A DNA stretch of 64,000 nt from Anaerolineales bacterium (GCA_030583905.1 CP129481.1:620001-684000), one strand, 5' to 3'. Positions 41,179 to 49,283 are shown, counted from the first letter of the stretch. A program made the numbers and translations. The notes: generated by a model from the sequence alone, not told the origin.

Positions 41179-41949
41179 TTATCTGTGTAGTTTTCGCAGG
41201 ATGAACAAAGTTGTTCCTTGAATAACCAGCGCAGTCAGTATTGCCACGCCAAAGGCTGTCCCCAAACTGGAACGTCCGATCAACAGGCTCAACACCAGAA
41301 AAAATCCGAGAAATGCGAACATACCATATAGCAGTCCGCGCAGGACGTGCGCCGCAGCCGCCGGTCCGTGATCGCGATTCGCGAAAATGGCAAGGATGGT
41401 GACATACAGGGGAATGGTCGTCAACAGCCCGGTCATGCGCGAGCCGATGAGCGGCGCAACTCCCGTCAGCAGTAAAATAAAACTCGTGCCAATAAAAATG
41501 CGGGCAGGGATGTCCCATCGGCTGATTTGTTTGTTGTCATTCTTTACGATCACATCATTGGGCATGAACCATAATCCCGCCGAAATCGCCGCAGCCGCCA
41601 GCGCAACGATGGGGAACAGCGAGACGGTGATACCCTGCAAGTAAAGCGTTAGCAAAGAGAAAATGAACAGGCTTCCAAAAATAGAGACCTGCCAGCGGAA
41701 GCGCGTGGCGAGCCATGAATACGTCAGGGCATAGGCAACAAGCGAGAGCGCCCCGCTGATCACACCCAATGATGCGTTCGCTGCAAAAGCGGTGCCGTGG
41801 CTGAGTGCCACAAAAAAGATCACCGGTCCCGATGTCAGCGGCATGCCCACGATCCAACCGCTGACGGCAGGTCCCCAGCGCCGCCCGGCGAGGCTGGCAG
41901 AACCGATGATAATCGGCGCAAGGATCAATTTGAGGACAAGAATATTCAT
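41179..41949 (-). CDS. Polytopic membrane protein in the isoprenoid operon
   Basis: A 256-residue membrane protein with about eight helices and no recognised family. It starts LVLKLILAPIIIGSASLAGRRWGP and carries a conserved-looking WIVGMPLTSGPVIFF turn, then pairs of helices separated by short loops; a charged loop NDNKQISRWDIPAR lies mid-protein. It starts 3 bases after the mevalonate kinase stop, so it is the third gene of the ubiA-mvk operon. A transport or flippase role for a polyprenyl product would fit, but is speculative. Confidence 0.7.
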   Translation of the reverse strand: MNILVLKLILAPIIIGSASLAGRRWGPAVSGWIVGMPLTSGPVIFFVALSHGTAFAANASLGVISGALSLVAYALTYSWLATRFRWQVSIFGSLFIFSLLTLYLQGITVSLFPIVALAAAAISAGLWFMPNDVIVKNDNKQISRWDIPARIFIGTSFILLLTGVAPLIGSRMTGLLTTIPLYVTILAIFANRDHGPAAAAHVLRGLLYGMFAFLGFFLVLSLLIGRSSLGTAFGVAILTALVIQGTTLFILRKLHR

Positions 41950-41952
41950 CGG

Positions 41953-42876
41953 CTAACCGACTTCCGTGATGATCGTCCGCACAGCCCCCGCGGACATCAA
42001 CGCCTCCGCCACGGACTCCGCCGATGCCTGCTCCACCAGTGCGATCATATTCCCCCCGCGACCTCCCCCGCTGAGTTTGGCGCCGAGCGCGCCAGCGTTA
42101 CGTGCCGCATCCACGAGTTTGTCCAGTTCCGGCGAAGAGACAGTCAATTGCTGTAAAAAGGCATGGTTTTGGTCCATTAACTCGCCCAGCAATTCAGATT
42201 TTCCACTTTCGATGGAGCGGCGTGCGATCAATGCGAGTTGCGCAATCTCATCGAAGATGTCTTCGTAATACACCGAGTCCCTCAGCCACAAACGGCGGAC
42301 GTCGCCTACGGATTCCTTCGTCGGTGCGAGGATGCCCGTATCACCAATGACGATGGTGAACGGCTTGCCTACCTTGAATGTCTCAATGGGCTGACCCTTG
42401 ATGAAGTACACAGGCATGGCATAGGTAATGACCGTGTTGTCTATCCCCGACGGCGTGCCGTGGTGCAGTCTTTCGCTTTCATAAACGAGGCTGTTGATTT
42501 GTTCATTGGTGAGAGAATAAGAGAAGTAGGATGAGATGGCGCGGATCAAAGCAACGGAAACCGCCGCGCCGGAACCAAGTCCCGATGCGACAGGGATGGT
42601 GGATTCTATTTTTATTTTCAAGTCTGGGGGATTGAAAATGCGAAAGCGTTGCAAAAGCCCGAGAATAACTGAACCAATTGGATGGTCGGATGGAAGCGTG
42701 GAAAGTTCGGCGTGCAGGTCAATGACCGGGGCGTGGATCCAGACTCCCGCAGTGTCAGAGTCGCGGACTTCCACATCCACATGAACCTGCGTGACAGGAA
42801 CAGCGAGCGCTGGGCGGTTGTAGACCACAGCATGCTCGCCGAAAAGAATGATCTTGCCGGGCGCGGAGGCTTTCAC
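41953..42876 (-). CDS. mvk: Mevalonate kinase (GHMP family)
   Basis: A 307-residue GHMP kinase phosphorylating mevalonate in isoprenoid synthesis. Motifs are KASAPGKIILFGEHAVVYNRPALA, the P-loop-like PVASGLGSGAAVSVALI, HHGTPSGIDNTVI and the C-terminal GAKLSGGGRGGNMIAL. The GTG at 42876 is taken as start because it overlaps the upstream ubiA stop (GTGA); the frame upstream of it lies in ubiA. A galactokinase or other GHMP kinase is less likely given the GEHAVVY motif. Other mevalonate pathway genes are not in the window. Confidence 0.9.
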   Translation of the reverse strand: MKASAPGKIILFGEHAVVYNRPALAVPVTQVHVDVEVRDSDTAGVWIHAPVIDLHAELSTLPSDHPIGSVILGLLQRFRIFNPPDLKIKIESTIPVASGLGSGAAVSVALIRAISSYFSYSLTNEQINSLVYESERLHHGTPSGIDNTVITYAMPVYFIKGQPIETFKVGKPFTIVIGDTGILAPTKESVGDVRRLWLRDSVYYEDIFDEIAQLALIARRSIESGKSELLGELMDQNHAFLQQLTVSSPELDKLVDAARNAGALGAKLSGGGRGGNMIALVEQASAESVAEALMSAGAVRTIITEVG

Positions 42877-43742
42877 GAGAAATAGAAGATCGCCAGAACG
42901 GCGGCTCCCCACAGGAGCATTGCGATTTGGAATGGACGGTCGGTCAGCAGAATTTCCTCCGGCGCGCCGCCTGCATGTTTGACTTGAATTAGATAAAGAT
43001 AACGGAAAATGGCATACACCACGAACGGGATGGTCAGCATCATGCTGTGGTTATCGGGGACATTCGGCGCGGAGAAGGTGTAGAGTGAATATGCCACGAT
43101 GGTCGTGCCGGAAACGATCATGATGTACTGATCAACGAGAGGCAGGGTGTAGCCATCCAGTACTTTGCGATGTGCCCCGGCGCCATGTGCCAGCAATGCC
43201 AGTTCGGCGCGGCGCTTTCCGAAACCGAGGAAAAGCGCCAGAAGCGTCATCACCACGTACAGCCAGGGCGAGAACCGCTCGACAGAGATCAGGGTCACGC
43301 CGGCGTGGACGCGCAGGACAAATCCCGCCGCGATGACCAGCACATCCACAATGGGAATGTGCTTGAGCCATTTCGTATACGCCACATTGAGCAGGAAATA
43401 AATAATGATGACCGCTTCAAAACCGGGTGAAAGGAAATAGGCTGCGATAATGGTCGCCAGCATCAACACAATACCGGCAGCCCAGGCAATACTAATGGGA
43501 AGTTTCCCCGAGGGGATCGGTCGTTTTTTCTTTTCGGGATGTTTGCGGTCCGCATCCACATCGGCGATATCGTTGAAAATATACACGCTGGATGAGATCA
43601 AACAAAACAGCGCAAAGCCTGCCAGAGTACGCAGGAACGAATCGGTACTCAGCAATTGCTTGTCGAACACCAACGCGGCAAACACAAAGGCATTTTTCAC
43701 CCACTGTCGCGGGCGCATGGTCTTGATCAGTGCATTTAACAT
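42873..43742 (-). CDS. UbiA prenyltransferase, DPPR-synthase-like
   Basis: A 289-residue membrane enzyme with about eight helices. The N-terminal TMRPRQWVKNAFVFAALVF and the Asp-rich YIFNDIADVDADRKHP-KRPIPSGKL are typical of UbiA relatives that attach phosphoribose to a polyprenyl phosphate (decaprenyl-phosphate phosphoribosyltransferase). The start at 43742 is preferred since a -10 box TAAAAT lies 7 bases upstream and longer frames run antisense through tlyA. With mvk behind it the operon joins isoprenoid supply to prenyl-phosphate use. The exact acceptor is not proven. Confidence 0.85.
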   Translation of the reverse strand: MLNALIKTMRPRQWVKNAFVFAALVFDKQLLSTDSFLRTLAGFALFCLISSSVYIFNDIADVDADRKHPEKKKRPIPSGKLPISIAWAAGIVLMLATIIAAYFLSPGFEAVIIIYFLLNVAYTKWLKHIPIVDVLVIAAGFVLRVHAGVTLISVERFSPWLYVVMTLLALFLGFGKRRAELALLAHGAGAHRKVLDGYTLPLVDQYIMIVSGTTIVAYSLYTFSAPNVPDNHSMMLTIPFVVYAIFRYLYLIQVKHAGGAPEEILLTDRPFQIAMLLWGAAVLAIFYFS

Positions 43743-43749
43743 GGGTGAT

Positions 43750-43766
43750 ATTTTACCTGATACAAT
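43750..43766. promoter_or_regulatory. Back-to-back leaderless promoters (ubiA and tlyA)
   Basis: TAAAAT on the minus strand (43750-43755) ends 7 bases before the ubiA ATG (43742), and TGATACAAT on the plus strand (TACAAT 43761-43766) ends 6 bases before the tlyA ATG (43773). The two genes' starts are only 30 bases apart. Confidence 0.7.
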
Positions 43767-43772
43767 GTTTTC

Positions 43773-44606
43773 ATGTCGAAAATCCGTCTCGATGTTTTGC
43801 TGGTTGACAAGGGATTGGCAGACTCGCGCGCCAAAGCCCAGGCGCTCATCATGGCTGGACAAGTGCGTGTCGCGGGTCAGGTCGCGCTCAAACCTGCCAC
43901 CACCGTCCAACCGGATGCCCAACTGACAGTGGATACCGGTCCGCGTTTTGTTTCGCGCGGCGGCGAAAAACTGGAAGGCGCGCTGAAGACATTTTCGATT
44001 GATGTGAGTGATTTCACCTGTGCGGATGTGGGCGCATCCACGGGCGGCTTTACGGATTGCCTGCTCCAGCACGGTGCAGAAAAAGTCTACGCGATTGATG
44101 TTGGAAAAGGAATTCTGCACTGGAAACTCCGCAACGATCCGCGCGTGGTCGTTATGGAAGAGACCAACGCCCGCTTCGTAGAATCCCTGCCGGAGAAGAT
44201 CGATCTCGTCACAGTAGATACATCTTTTATCTCATTGAAAGTTCTGTTACCAGTGATTAAGGGTTGGCTCAATCTTTTTCCTCTCTCCTCTTTCACCGAT
44301 GAAGGAAAGAAGAAAGAAGAAAGAAAGATTATCGCTCTCATCAAGCCTCAATTCGAGGCAGGCAAAAAGGAAGTCTCGCGCGGCGACGGTGTCATCCGCG
44401 ACCCTGAAATTCACAGACGGGTTCTGCTGGAAGTTCTGGAATTTGCAAAGGACGAAGGCTTCGGTTTGCGTGGATTGGTCAAATCGTCCTTGCTGGGTCC
44501 CAAAGGAAATGCCGAGTTTTTGGTTTGGCTGGATATGTCACCGAATGAAGTTTCGGCGGAAGAACTGGTGAATGCAGTGATGAAGCAGGAGATTGCTCCG
44601 GGCTAA
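43773..44606 (+). CDS. tlyA: TlyA-type rRNA 2'-O-methyltransferase
   Basis: A 277-residue protein with an N-terminal S4 RNA-binding domain (RLDVLLVDKGLADSRAKAQALIMAGQV) and a Rossmann-fold FtsJ-like methyltransferase with CADVGASTGGFTDCLLQHG and KIDLVTVDTSFISLK; the catalytic-type Lys is in IKPQFEAGKKEV. Homologues methylate 16S and 23S rRNA ribose and affect capreomycin sensitivity. The C-terminal residues (QEIAPG) are encoded by a dispersed repeat at 44589-44621. Translation appears leaderless. Confidence 0.93.
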   Translation: MSKIRLDVLLVDKGLADSRAKAQALIMAGQVRVAGQVALKPATTVQPDAQLTVDTGPRFVSRGGEKLEGALKTFSIDVSDFTCADVGASTGGFTDCLLQHGAEKVYAIDVGKGILHWKLRNDPRVVVMEETNARFVESLPEKIDLVTVDTSFISLKVLLPVIKGWLNLFPLSSFTDEGKKKEERKIIALIKPQFEAGKKEVSRGDGVIRDPEIHRRVLLEVLEFAKDEGFGLRGLVKSSLLGPKGNAEFLVWLDMSPNEVSAEELVNAVMKQEIAPG

Positions 44607-44621
44607 CGCCTCGCAATGACA
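44589..44621. repeat. Dispersed repeat, copy 3 at the tlyA 3' end
   Basis: GAGATTGCTCCGGGCTAACG-CCTCGCAATGACA contains the tlyA stop codon. Related to the copies at 33290-33312 and 37123-37155. Confidence 0.72.
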
Positions 44622-44628
44622 CGTGAAC

Positions 44629-45051
44629 ATGAACTGCCCAAAATGTACATCCGAACTTGTCAAAAAATTCTACAAGGGAATGATCGAAGTTGACTCCTGC
44701 CCGCACTGCCGCGGTATGTGGCTGGATTTCCACGAGTTGGATCAACTGGAAGATATCACTTTCAACAAGGATGAACACAAAGGCTCGCTTGTTCATTTTC
44801 AAACCAGAACCAACCATCCCTGCCCGCATTGCGGAACGGCGCTGGATGAGTTCCAATACCGTCTCTACGACCTGAAACTGGACACCTGCGCCGAGAACGA
44901 CCACGGCTTCTGGCTGGATGCGGGCGAGGACGAACGCGTCATGGAGATCATGCAAAAACGCGCTGCGCAGATCCATCGCAAGGTCAATGCGGAAGCGGAA
45001 TGGAAGCAAATGCTCAAAAACATGCATTCATTCCTGTCTCCCAAAAAGTAA
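44629..45051 (+). CDS. Zinc-finger (TFIIB-type) domain protein
   Basis: A 140-residue protein with two zinc-ribbon units. The first is NCPKCTSELVKKFYKGMIEVDSCP split around HCRGMWLDFHELD, the second HPCPHCGTALDEFQY-DTCAEN-GFWLDAGEDERV; CPxC followed by GxWLDxxE is the zf-TFIIB signature of bacterial proteins. The C-terminus is a charged helix. ATG at 44629 is taken; a GTG six bases earlier is possible. No ribosome site, but tlyA is only 22 bases upstream. Function unknown, probably regulatory or chaperone-like. Confidence 0.8.
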   Translation: MNCPKCTSELVKKFYKGMIEVDSCPHCRGMWLDFHELDQLEDITFNKDEHKGSLVHFQTRTNHPCPHCGTALDEFQYRLYDLKLDTCAENDHGFWLDAGEDERVMEIMQKRAAQIHRKVNAEAEWKQMLKNMHSFLSPKK

Positions 45052-45072
45052 CATCAAAACTTTTTCTAGGGG

Positions 45073-45078
45073 TACAAT
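45073..45078 (+). promoter_or_regulatory. -10 box of a leaderless promoter
   Basis: TACAAT 7 bases before the ATG at 45086; no ribosome site. Confidence 0.6.
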
Positions 45079-45085
45079 TCGCGCC

Positions 45086-45697
45086 ATGTTCAAAAACAAA
45101 TCCCCGCTCATTCCATTCTTCATTTCCCTGCTTGCAATCGTCATCCTGACCATCTTCGGTCCAGAAGAAAAGTCGCTGGGAGCGAACGTCCGCCTAGTAT
45201 ATGTACACGGAGCCTGGGTACTGACCGCCGAGATCGCCTTCCTTCTCGCGGCTCTCGCCGGACTTTTAGGCTTGCTTTTGCGACGTGACCTGTTCCACGC
45301 TTGGAGCGCCGCACTCGGGCGGACAGGCATCGTCTTCTGGGTCACTTACCTGCCGTTATCCATGCTCGCCATGCACGCCAACTGGAACGGCCTCTTCCTC
45401 GCCGAGCCGCGCTTCCGCCTTGCCATGACCTTCGCAGTCACAGGCGTGCTGCTTCAGATCGGCTTGTGGATGATGAACACCAAATGGCTGACATCGCTGG
45501 CAAACCTCCTCTTCATTATCATTCTACGGATCATCTTTTCCACTGCGGAAAACGTGATGCACCCGCCGCCATCCCCCATCTTCAACTCGGGCTTATGGAA
45601 CGTCATCTTCTTTTTCGTCGCGCTGAACCTGCTGGCTTGGGTCGCAGGCTTCTTCCTGACAAAACTTTTCCTGCGCATGCAACCTGAAAAGGCATAA
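45086..45697 (+). CDS. Polytopic membrane protein
   Basis: A 203-residue membrane protein with about six helices. The segment VRLVYVHGAWVLTAEIAFLLAALAG recalls the heme-exporter/cytochrome-c-assembly (CcmC-type) helix with a conserved His, but the Trp-rich WWxWD heme motif is not evident, so I do not assign it. The gene ends 3 bases before the MFS transporter start and the two are probably translated together. Function unknown. Confidence 0.65.
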   Translation: MFKNKSPLIPFFISLLAIVILTIFGPEEKSLGANVRLVYVHGAWVLTAEIAFLLAALAGLLGLLLRRDLFHAWSAALGRTGIVFWVTYLPLSMLAMHANWNGLFLAEPRFRLAMTFAVTGVLLQIGLWMMNTKWLTSLANLLFIIILRIIFSTAENVMHPPPSPIFNSGLWNVIFFFVALNLLAWVAGFFLTKLFLRMQPEKA

Positions 45698-45700
45698 AAC

Positions 45701-46846
45701 TTGCGGATTCGTTTCCAACTTATCATATTCATGTTCCTGCGCACCATCCTGAATACTGCCCACAGGATGGTGTATCCTTTTTTGCCGGTCTTCGCGCGCG
45801 GACTGGGCGTGGATATTTCCACCATGTCCCAATTGATGACCGTCCGTTCGCTGATCGGCGCGACCAGTCCGCTCTTTGCCCCCATCTCCGACCGTCTCGG
45901 CAGGAAGTTCGGCATGTTGACCGGCGCCACGGTCTTCACGCTTGGAGTTGGACTCGTCGCTATCTTCCCATCCTTCTGGACGCTTGCCATCGCGCTCATG
46001 CTTGCCATGGTCGGCAAATACATGTTCGATCCCGCCATGCAAGCCTATTTCGGTGACCGCATCCCCTATCACCAGCGCGGCACCGCCCTCGCCGTGACCG
46101 AAGTGGCATGGTCCATGTCCTTCATCATCGGCGTACCGGTGGTGGGATTCCTGATCGACCGCTTCGGCTGGTCTGCGCCTTTCCCTGTTTTCACTATCTT
46201 GGGGCTGGTCATCGTCTTCGCAGTTTGGCGCGTCGTTCCGCGCGAAGATCCGCATCACGATTCCACGCCTAATTCACTCGATAACTACCGCGCTGTCCTG
46301 ACGTCCATCCCTGCTTTGGCTGGGATTTCCATTGCATTGTGGGCAAGCGCTGCGAACGAACTGGTCAACGTCATTTTCGGTGTCTGGCTGGAAGATTCGT
46401 TTGGATTGAAAATTATTGCGCTGGCAGGAGCCTCGGCTGTCATCGGAATCTCGGAATTAAGTGGAGAGGGATTGGTCGCCCTGACAACGGATCGCCTCGG
46501 CAAACCGCTCGCGCTGACCATTGGACTGGTCTGCAATGCCCTGGCGGCGATCCTGCTCCCGTTCATCGGTCAAACCCAGACCGGCGCGCTGATCGGTCTC
46601 TTTCTCTTTTATATCACCTTTGAGTATGTTCTCGTCAGCCACATCCCGCTGATGACGGAACTTGTCCCTTCGGCGCGGGCGACCATGCTCTCAATGAACG
46701 TCACCGGGCATGCGCTCGGGCGCGCACTCGGAGCATTTCTTTCGGGGATCATCTACCAGCCATTCGGCTTTATGTTTGTCGCATTAACCGCCGTGCTTTT
46801 TAATGTGGCAGCCTTGCTGGCACTGCGAAGGATGCAAAAGGGATAG
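45701..46846 (+). CDS. Major facilitator superfamily transporter
   Basis: A 381-residue transporter with the expected 11-12 helices. The loop between helices 2 and 3 reads FAPISDRLGRKFGMLTG, the MFS signature, and the equivalent in the second half is LTTDRLGKPLAL. The TTG at 45701, 3 bases after the upstream stop, is taken as start; an ATG 11 codons further in is an alternative. Substrate unknown; drug or metabolite efflux is common for this type. A strong terminator follows. Confidence 0.85.
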   Translation: MRIRFQLIIFMFLRTILNTAHRMVYPFLPVFARGLGVDISTMSQLMTVRSLIGATSPLFAPISDRLGRKFGMLTGATVFTLGVGLVAIFPSFWTLAIALMLAMVGKYMFDPAMQAYFGDRIPYHQRGTALAVTEVAWSMSFIIGVPVVGFLIDRFGWSAPFPVFTILGLVIVFAVWRVVPREDPHHDSTPNSLDNYRAVLTSIPALAGISIALWASAANELVNVIFGVWLEDSFGLKIIALAGASAVIGISELSGEGLVALTTDRLGKPLALTIGLVCNALAAILLPFIGQTQTGALIGLFLFYITFEYVLVSHIPLMTELVPSARATMLSMNVTGHALGRALGAFLSGIIYQPFGFMFVALTAVLFNVAALLALRRMQKG

Positions 46847-46921
46847 TTCATCTCCCGCCTTCGGGAAGCCTCCGGTTTGTCAGGTCAGGTTACAGGTCCA
46901 GAGGGACGCGGTAAGGAAAAT

Positions 46922-46951
46922 AAAAAGTCCTGCTGTACAGCAGGACTTTTT
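46922..46951. terminator. Bidirectional terminator between MFS gene and pilins
   Basis: A perfect 14-bp stem with a 2-base gap (AAAAAGTCCTGCTG / CAGCAGGACTTTTT). Confidence 0.9.
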
Positions 46952-46969
46952 ATTTGATAGGCAGGGGAA

Positions 46970-47125
46970 CTACACGCCGGAGAGGCTGGAGTTGATCTCG
47001 CTGAAAACGTTGCCGATGATCGGGCCAAGAACCATCAAAGCCGCGATAACAACGATGGCAACCAAAACAAGAATCAGCGCGTATTCAACAAGACCCTGGC
47101 CTTTTTCTTTGGGTGAAAACAACAT
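46970..47125 (-). CDS. Flp/Fap-type pilin, copy 1
   Basis: A 51-residue Flp pilin subunit for type IVb (Tad) pili. It has the short basic leader LFSPKEKG, the cleavage-site-like GQGLVEYALILVLVAIVVIAA with the invariant Glu and Tyr, and the tail PIIGNVFSEINSSLSG. It needs prepilin peptidase and Tad ATPase genes, none of which are in the window. AAAGGAG lies before the ATG. It is nearly identical to copy 3 in DNA, and each of the three genes has its own leader hairpin. Confidence 0.93.
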   Translation of the reverse strand: MLFSPKEKGQGLVEYALILVLVAIVVIAALMVLGPIIGNVFSEINSSLSGV

Positions 47126-47155
47126 GGTGAAATTTCTCCTTTCGTTTTAGATTTC

Positions 47156-47173
47156 CCAGGAAAGGCCTCCTGG
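47156..47173 (-). promoter_or_regulatory. Leader hairpin of pilin 1
   Basis: CCAGGA (47156-47161) with TCCTGG (47168-47173), extended with one bulged C, 30-48 bases before the ATG. Confidence 0.65.
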
Positions 47174-47272
47174 AATTGTTTATATTTTACATTGACTGGG
47201 AAAAAATACAAGTCCCGTCAAGGCATTTTCCCTAACAGTTATGTTAGCCTTACAGGAACGCAAACACAAAAA

Positions 47273-47306
47273 AAAGACGCGCCGTAGGAGTAAATGGCGC
47301 GTCTTT
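47273..47306 (-). terminator. Terminator of pilin 2
   Basis: AAAGACGCGCC (47273-47283) with GGCGCGTCTTT (47296-47306); T-run on the minus strand. Confidence 0.85.
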
Positions 47307-47325
47307 ATATCAAATTCATGACAGG

Positions 47326-47484
47326 TTATGTCACGCTGGATAAACTGGAGTTGATCTCGCTAAAAACACTCCCAAGGAAGGGTCCAAGGAATAACAGGGC
47401 AACAAGGACAACAATGGCTACTAAAACAAGAATAAATGCATATTCAACCAGACCCTGCCCCTTTTCCGCAGGTGTAAACAACAT
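47326..47484 (-). CDS. Flp/Fap-type pilin, copy 2 (divergent)
   Basis: A 52-residue pilin with the same plan as its neighbours (LFTPAEKGQGLVEYAFILV, then VVLVALLFLGPFLGSVFSEINSSLSS) but with more substitutions, notably Phe for Leu at the first hydrophobic turn and a bulkier core (LVALLFLGPFLGS). It may form a minor or alternative pilin. Its leader has a TCCTGAA/TTCAGGA hairpin, and a separate terminator follows, so it is an independent transcription unit. Confidence 0.92.
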   Translation of the reverse strand: MLFTPAEKGQGLVEYAFILVLVAIVVLVALLFLGPFLGSVFSEINSSLSSVT

Positions 47485-47511
47485 GGGGCTTCTCCTTTCT
47501 GTATTTATATT

Positions 47512-47528
47512 TCCTGAATTTTTCAGGA
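47512..47528 (-). promoter_or_regulatory. Leader hairpin of pilin 2
   Basis: TCCTGAA (47512-47518), 3-base loop, TTCAGGA (47522-47528), 27-44 bases before the ATG. Confidence 0.65.
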
Positions 47529-47586
47529 TACATTAATTGTACCGAAAAAAGATGGCACTACAAGAAAAATAACAAATATGTAATGT

Positions 47587-47625
47587 AAAAACAATCCCGC
47601 AGGCTGCCTGCGGGATTGTTTTTTA
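47587..47625 (-). terminator. Terminator of pilin 3
   Basis: A 17-bp stem AAAAACAATCCCGCAGG (47587-47603) with its complement (47607-47623) over a CTG loop. Confidence 0.9.
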
Positions 47626-47640
47626 ACTGTGAGATTTTGA

Positions 47641-47796
47641 TTAGAAACTGGAAAGGCTGGAATTGATCTCGCTGAAAACGTTGCCGATGATCGGACCAAG
47701 GACCATCAAAGCGGCAATAACAACGATGGCAACCAAAACAAGAATCAGCGCGTACTCGACGAGACCCTGGCCTTTTTCTTTGGGTGAAAACAACAT
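47641..47796 (-). CDS. Flp/Fap-type pilin, copy 3
   Basis: A 51-residue pilin whose protein differs from copy 1 only at the last two residues (SSF versus SGV) while its DNA differs by only a handful of silent changes, so the pair arose by recent duplication or gene conversion. The core GQGLVEYALILVLVAIVVIAA and the Glu/Tyr pair are conserved. It has AAAGGAG before the ATG, a leader hairpin and its own terminator. The copies may raise dosage of the major pilin. Confidence 0.93.
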   Translation of the reverse strand: MLFSPKEKGQGLVEYALILVLVAIVVIAALMVLGPIIGNVFSEINSSLSSF

Positions 47797-47824
47797 GGTG
47801 TATATCTCCTTTCTTCTGAATTTC

Positions 47825-47840
47825 CCGGGAAGATGCCCGG
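47825..47840 (-). promoter_or_regulatory. Leader hairpin of pilin 3
   Basis: CCGGG (47825-47829) with CCCGG (47836-47840) over a 6-base loop, the outer TTC/GAA pairs around one bulged C as in pilin 1. Confidence 0.6.
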
Positions 47841-48008
47841 AATGTTTTTATTGTACTTCTTTTGCATGTTTCTGCAAACTGGTACAAATTTCCCAGTTAA
47901 CGAATCTGTAAGTTTTTTGTGATTTTTTACTCAATCCATTTGACGCATTCCCTTCAACTGGTTTCTGTGGTTAAATATCCCGGCATCCCAAACGAAATGT
48001 GGTGAATC

Positions 48009-49283
48009 ATGCTTATACATTCTGCATCCCAGGTACTCACCCTCGCAGGCGGACCGCAGCGGGGAAATGCACTCGGCACGCTGGGTATCATTGAAAATGG
48101 GGCTGTCGTTCTCCGAGATGAGAAGATCGTTGCCGTCGGTACGACCGATGAGCTAAAAAACGCCTATCCTGACGAGCCCACTCTGGACGCGAACCGCTGT
48201 GTCCTCATGCCAGGCTTTGTGGATCCACACACCCATGTCATCTGGGCGGGTGACCGCGCGGACGAATTCGAAATGAAAATGGCGGGGACGCCCTACCTTG
48301 ACATTCTCGCAGCGGGCGGCGGCATCCTCTCTACTGTCCGGGCGACGCGCACCGCCAGCATGGAGACGCTCATGGCACAGACCCGTCCACGCCTGCTGCG
48401 CATGTTCCGCAACGGCACGACCACAGTGGAGGCAAAAACCGGTTATGGCTTGCAGGCATCTACTGAATTGCGCCTGCTTAAAGCCCTACTTGCGCTGGAT
48501 GAAGAAAGTCCGCTAGACATTGTTTTCACTTTCCTCGCCGCACACGCCATCCCTGCGGAATATAAGGACAACCCGCAAGCCTACACCGACGAGATCACCA
48601 ACACCATGCTGCCAATGTTGAAGGAATGGTGGGAGACTCATGCCCCGCGGAAGCCCCTCCCTTTTGTGGATGTTTTCTGTGAGACGAAAGCCTTCACCCT
48701 CGAACAATCGCGTCAGATACTGACCCGGGCTGGGTCACTGGGATTCCCGCTCAAGATCCACGCCGACGAGTTCGACAACCTCGGCGGCGCAGCGCTTGCA
48801 GCGGAGTTAAAAGCCGCGTCGGCAGACCACCTCGTGGTCACGTCAGATGCGGATATTCAAGCATTGGGAAAATCCGATACGGTTGCAGTCGCTCTGCCGT
48901 GCACACCGTTCGGGTTGGCAGAATCCCATTACACGCCCGCAAAGAAATTACTCGAAGCGGACGCCATGCTTGCCATCGCCACGGATTGCAACCCCGGCAC
49001 ATCGTGGAATGAGTCCATGCAATTTGCGATCGCGCTTGCCTGCCGCTACATGAAGTTGACCCCTGCGCAAGCCATTGCTGCTGCCACCATCAATTCAGCG
49101 CAAGCCATCGGCAGGGCGGACGTGATCGGCTCCATCGAGGTTGGTAAACAGGCGGATATGCTGATCCTGTCTGTAGCGGATTACCGCCAAGTCGGTTATC
49201 GTTATGGAACGAACCTCGTCCGGCAGATCATCAAGGGCGGACAGGTCTATTCTGTGGACGTGGGGTATTATCGCACGGCGTAG
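48009..49283 (+). CDS. hutI: Imidazolonepropionase
   Basis: A 424-residue amidohydrolase of histidine degradation, opening imidazolone-5-propionate to formiminoglutamate. It has MPGFVDPHTHVIWAGDRADEFEMKMAG with the metal HxH and substrate residues, GGGILSTVRATR, KIHADEFDNLGG, and the AIATDCNPGT metal Asp. Length and N-terminal beta segment are standard. No ribosome site is clear. Other hut genes are missing from the window, so the pathway must be elsewhere or incomplete; an arginase-family enzyme lies two genes on. Confidence 0.93.
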   Translation: MLIHSASQVLTLAGGPQRGNALGTLGIIENGAVVLRDEKIVAVGTTDELKNAYPDEPTLDANRCVLMPGFVDPHTHVIWAGDRADEFEMKMAGTPYLDILAAGGGILSTVRATRTASMETLMAQTRPRLLRMFRNGTTTVEAKTGYGLQASTELRLLKALLALDEESPLDIVFTFLAAHAIPAEYKDNPQAYTDEITNTMLPMLKEWWETHAPRKPLPFVDVFCETKAFTLEQSRQILTRAGSLGFPLKIHADEFDNLGGAALAAELKAASADHLVVTSDADIQALGKSDTVAVALPCTPFGLAESHYTPAKKLLEADAMLAIATDCNPGTSWNESMQFAIALACRYMKLTPAQAIAAATINSAQAIGRADVIGSIEVGKQADMLILSVADYRQVGYRYGTNLVRQIIKGGQVYSVDVGYYRTA

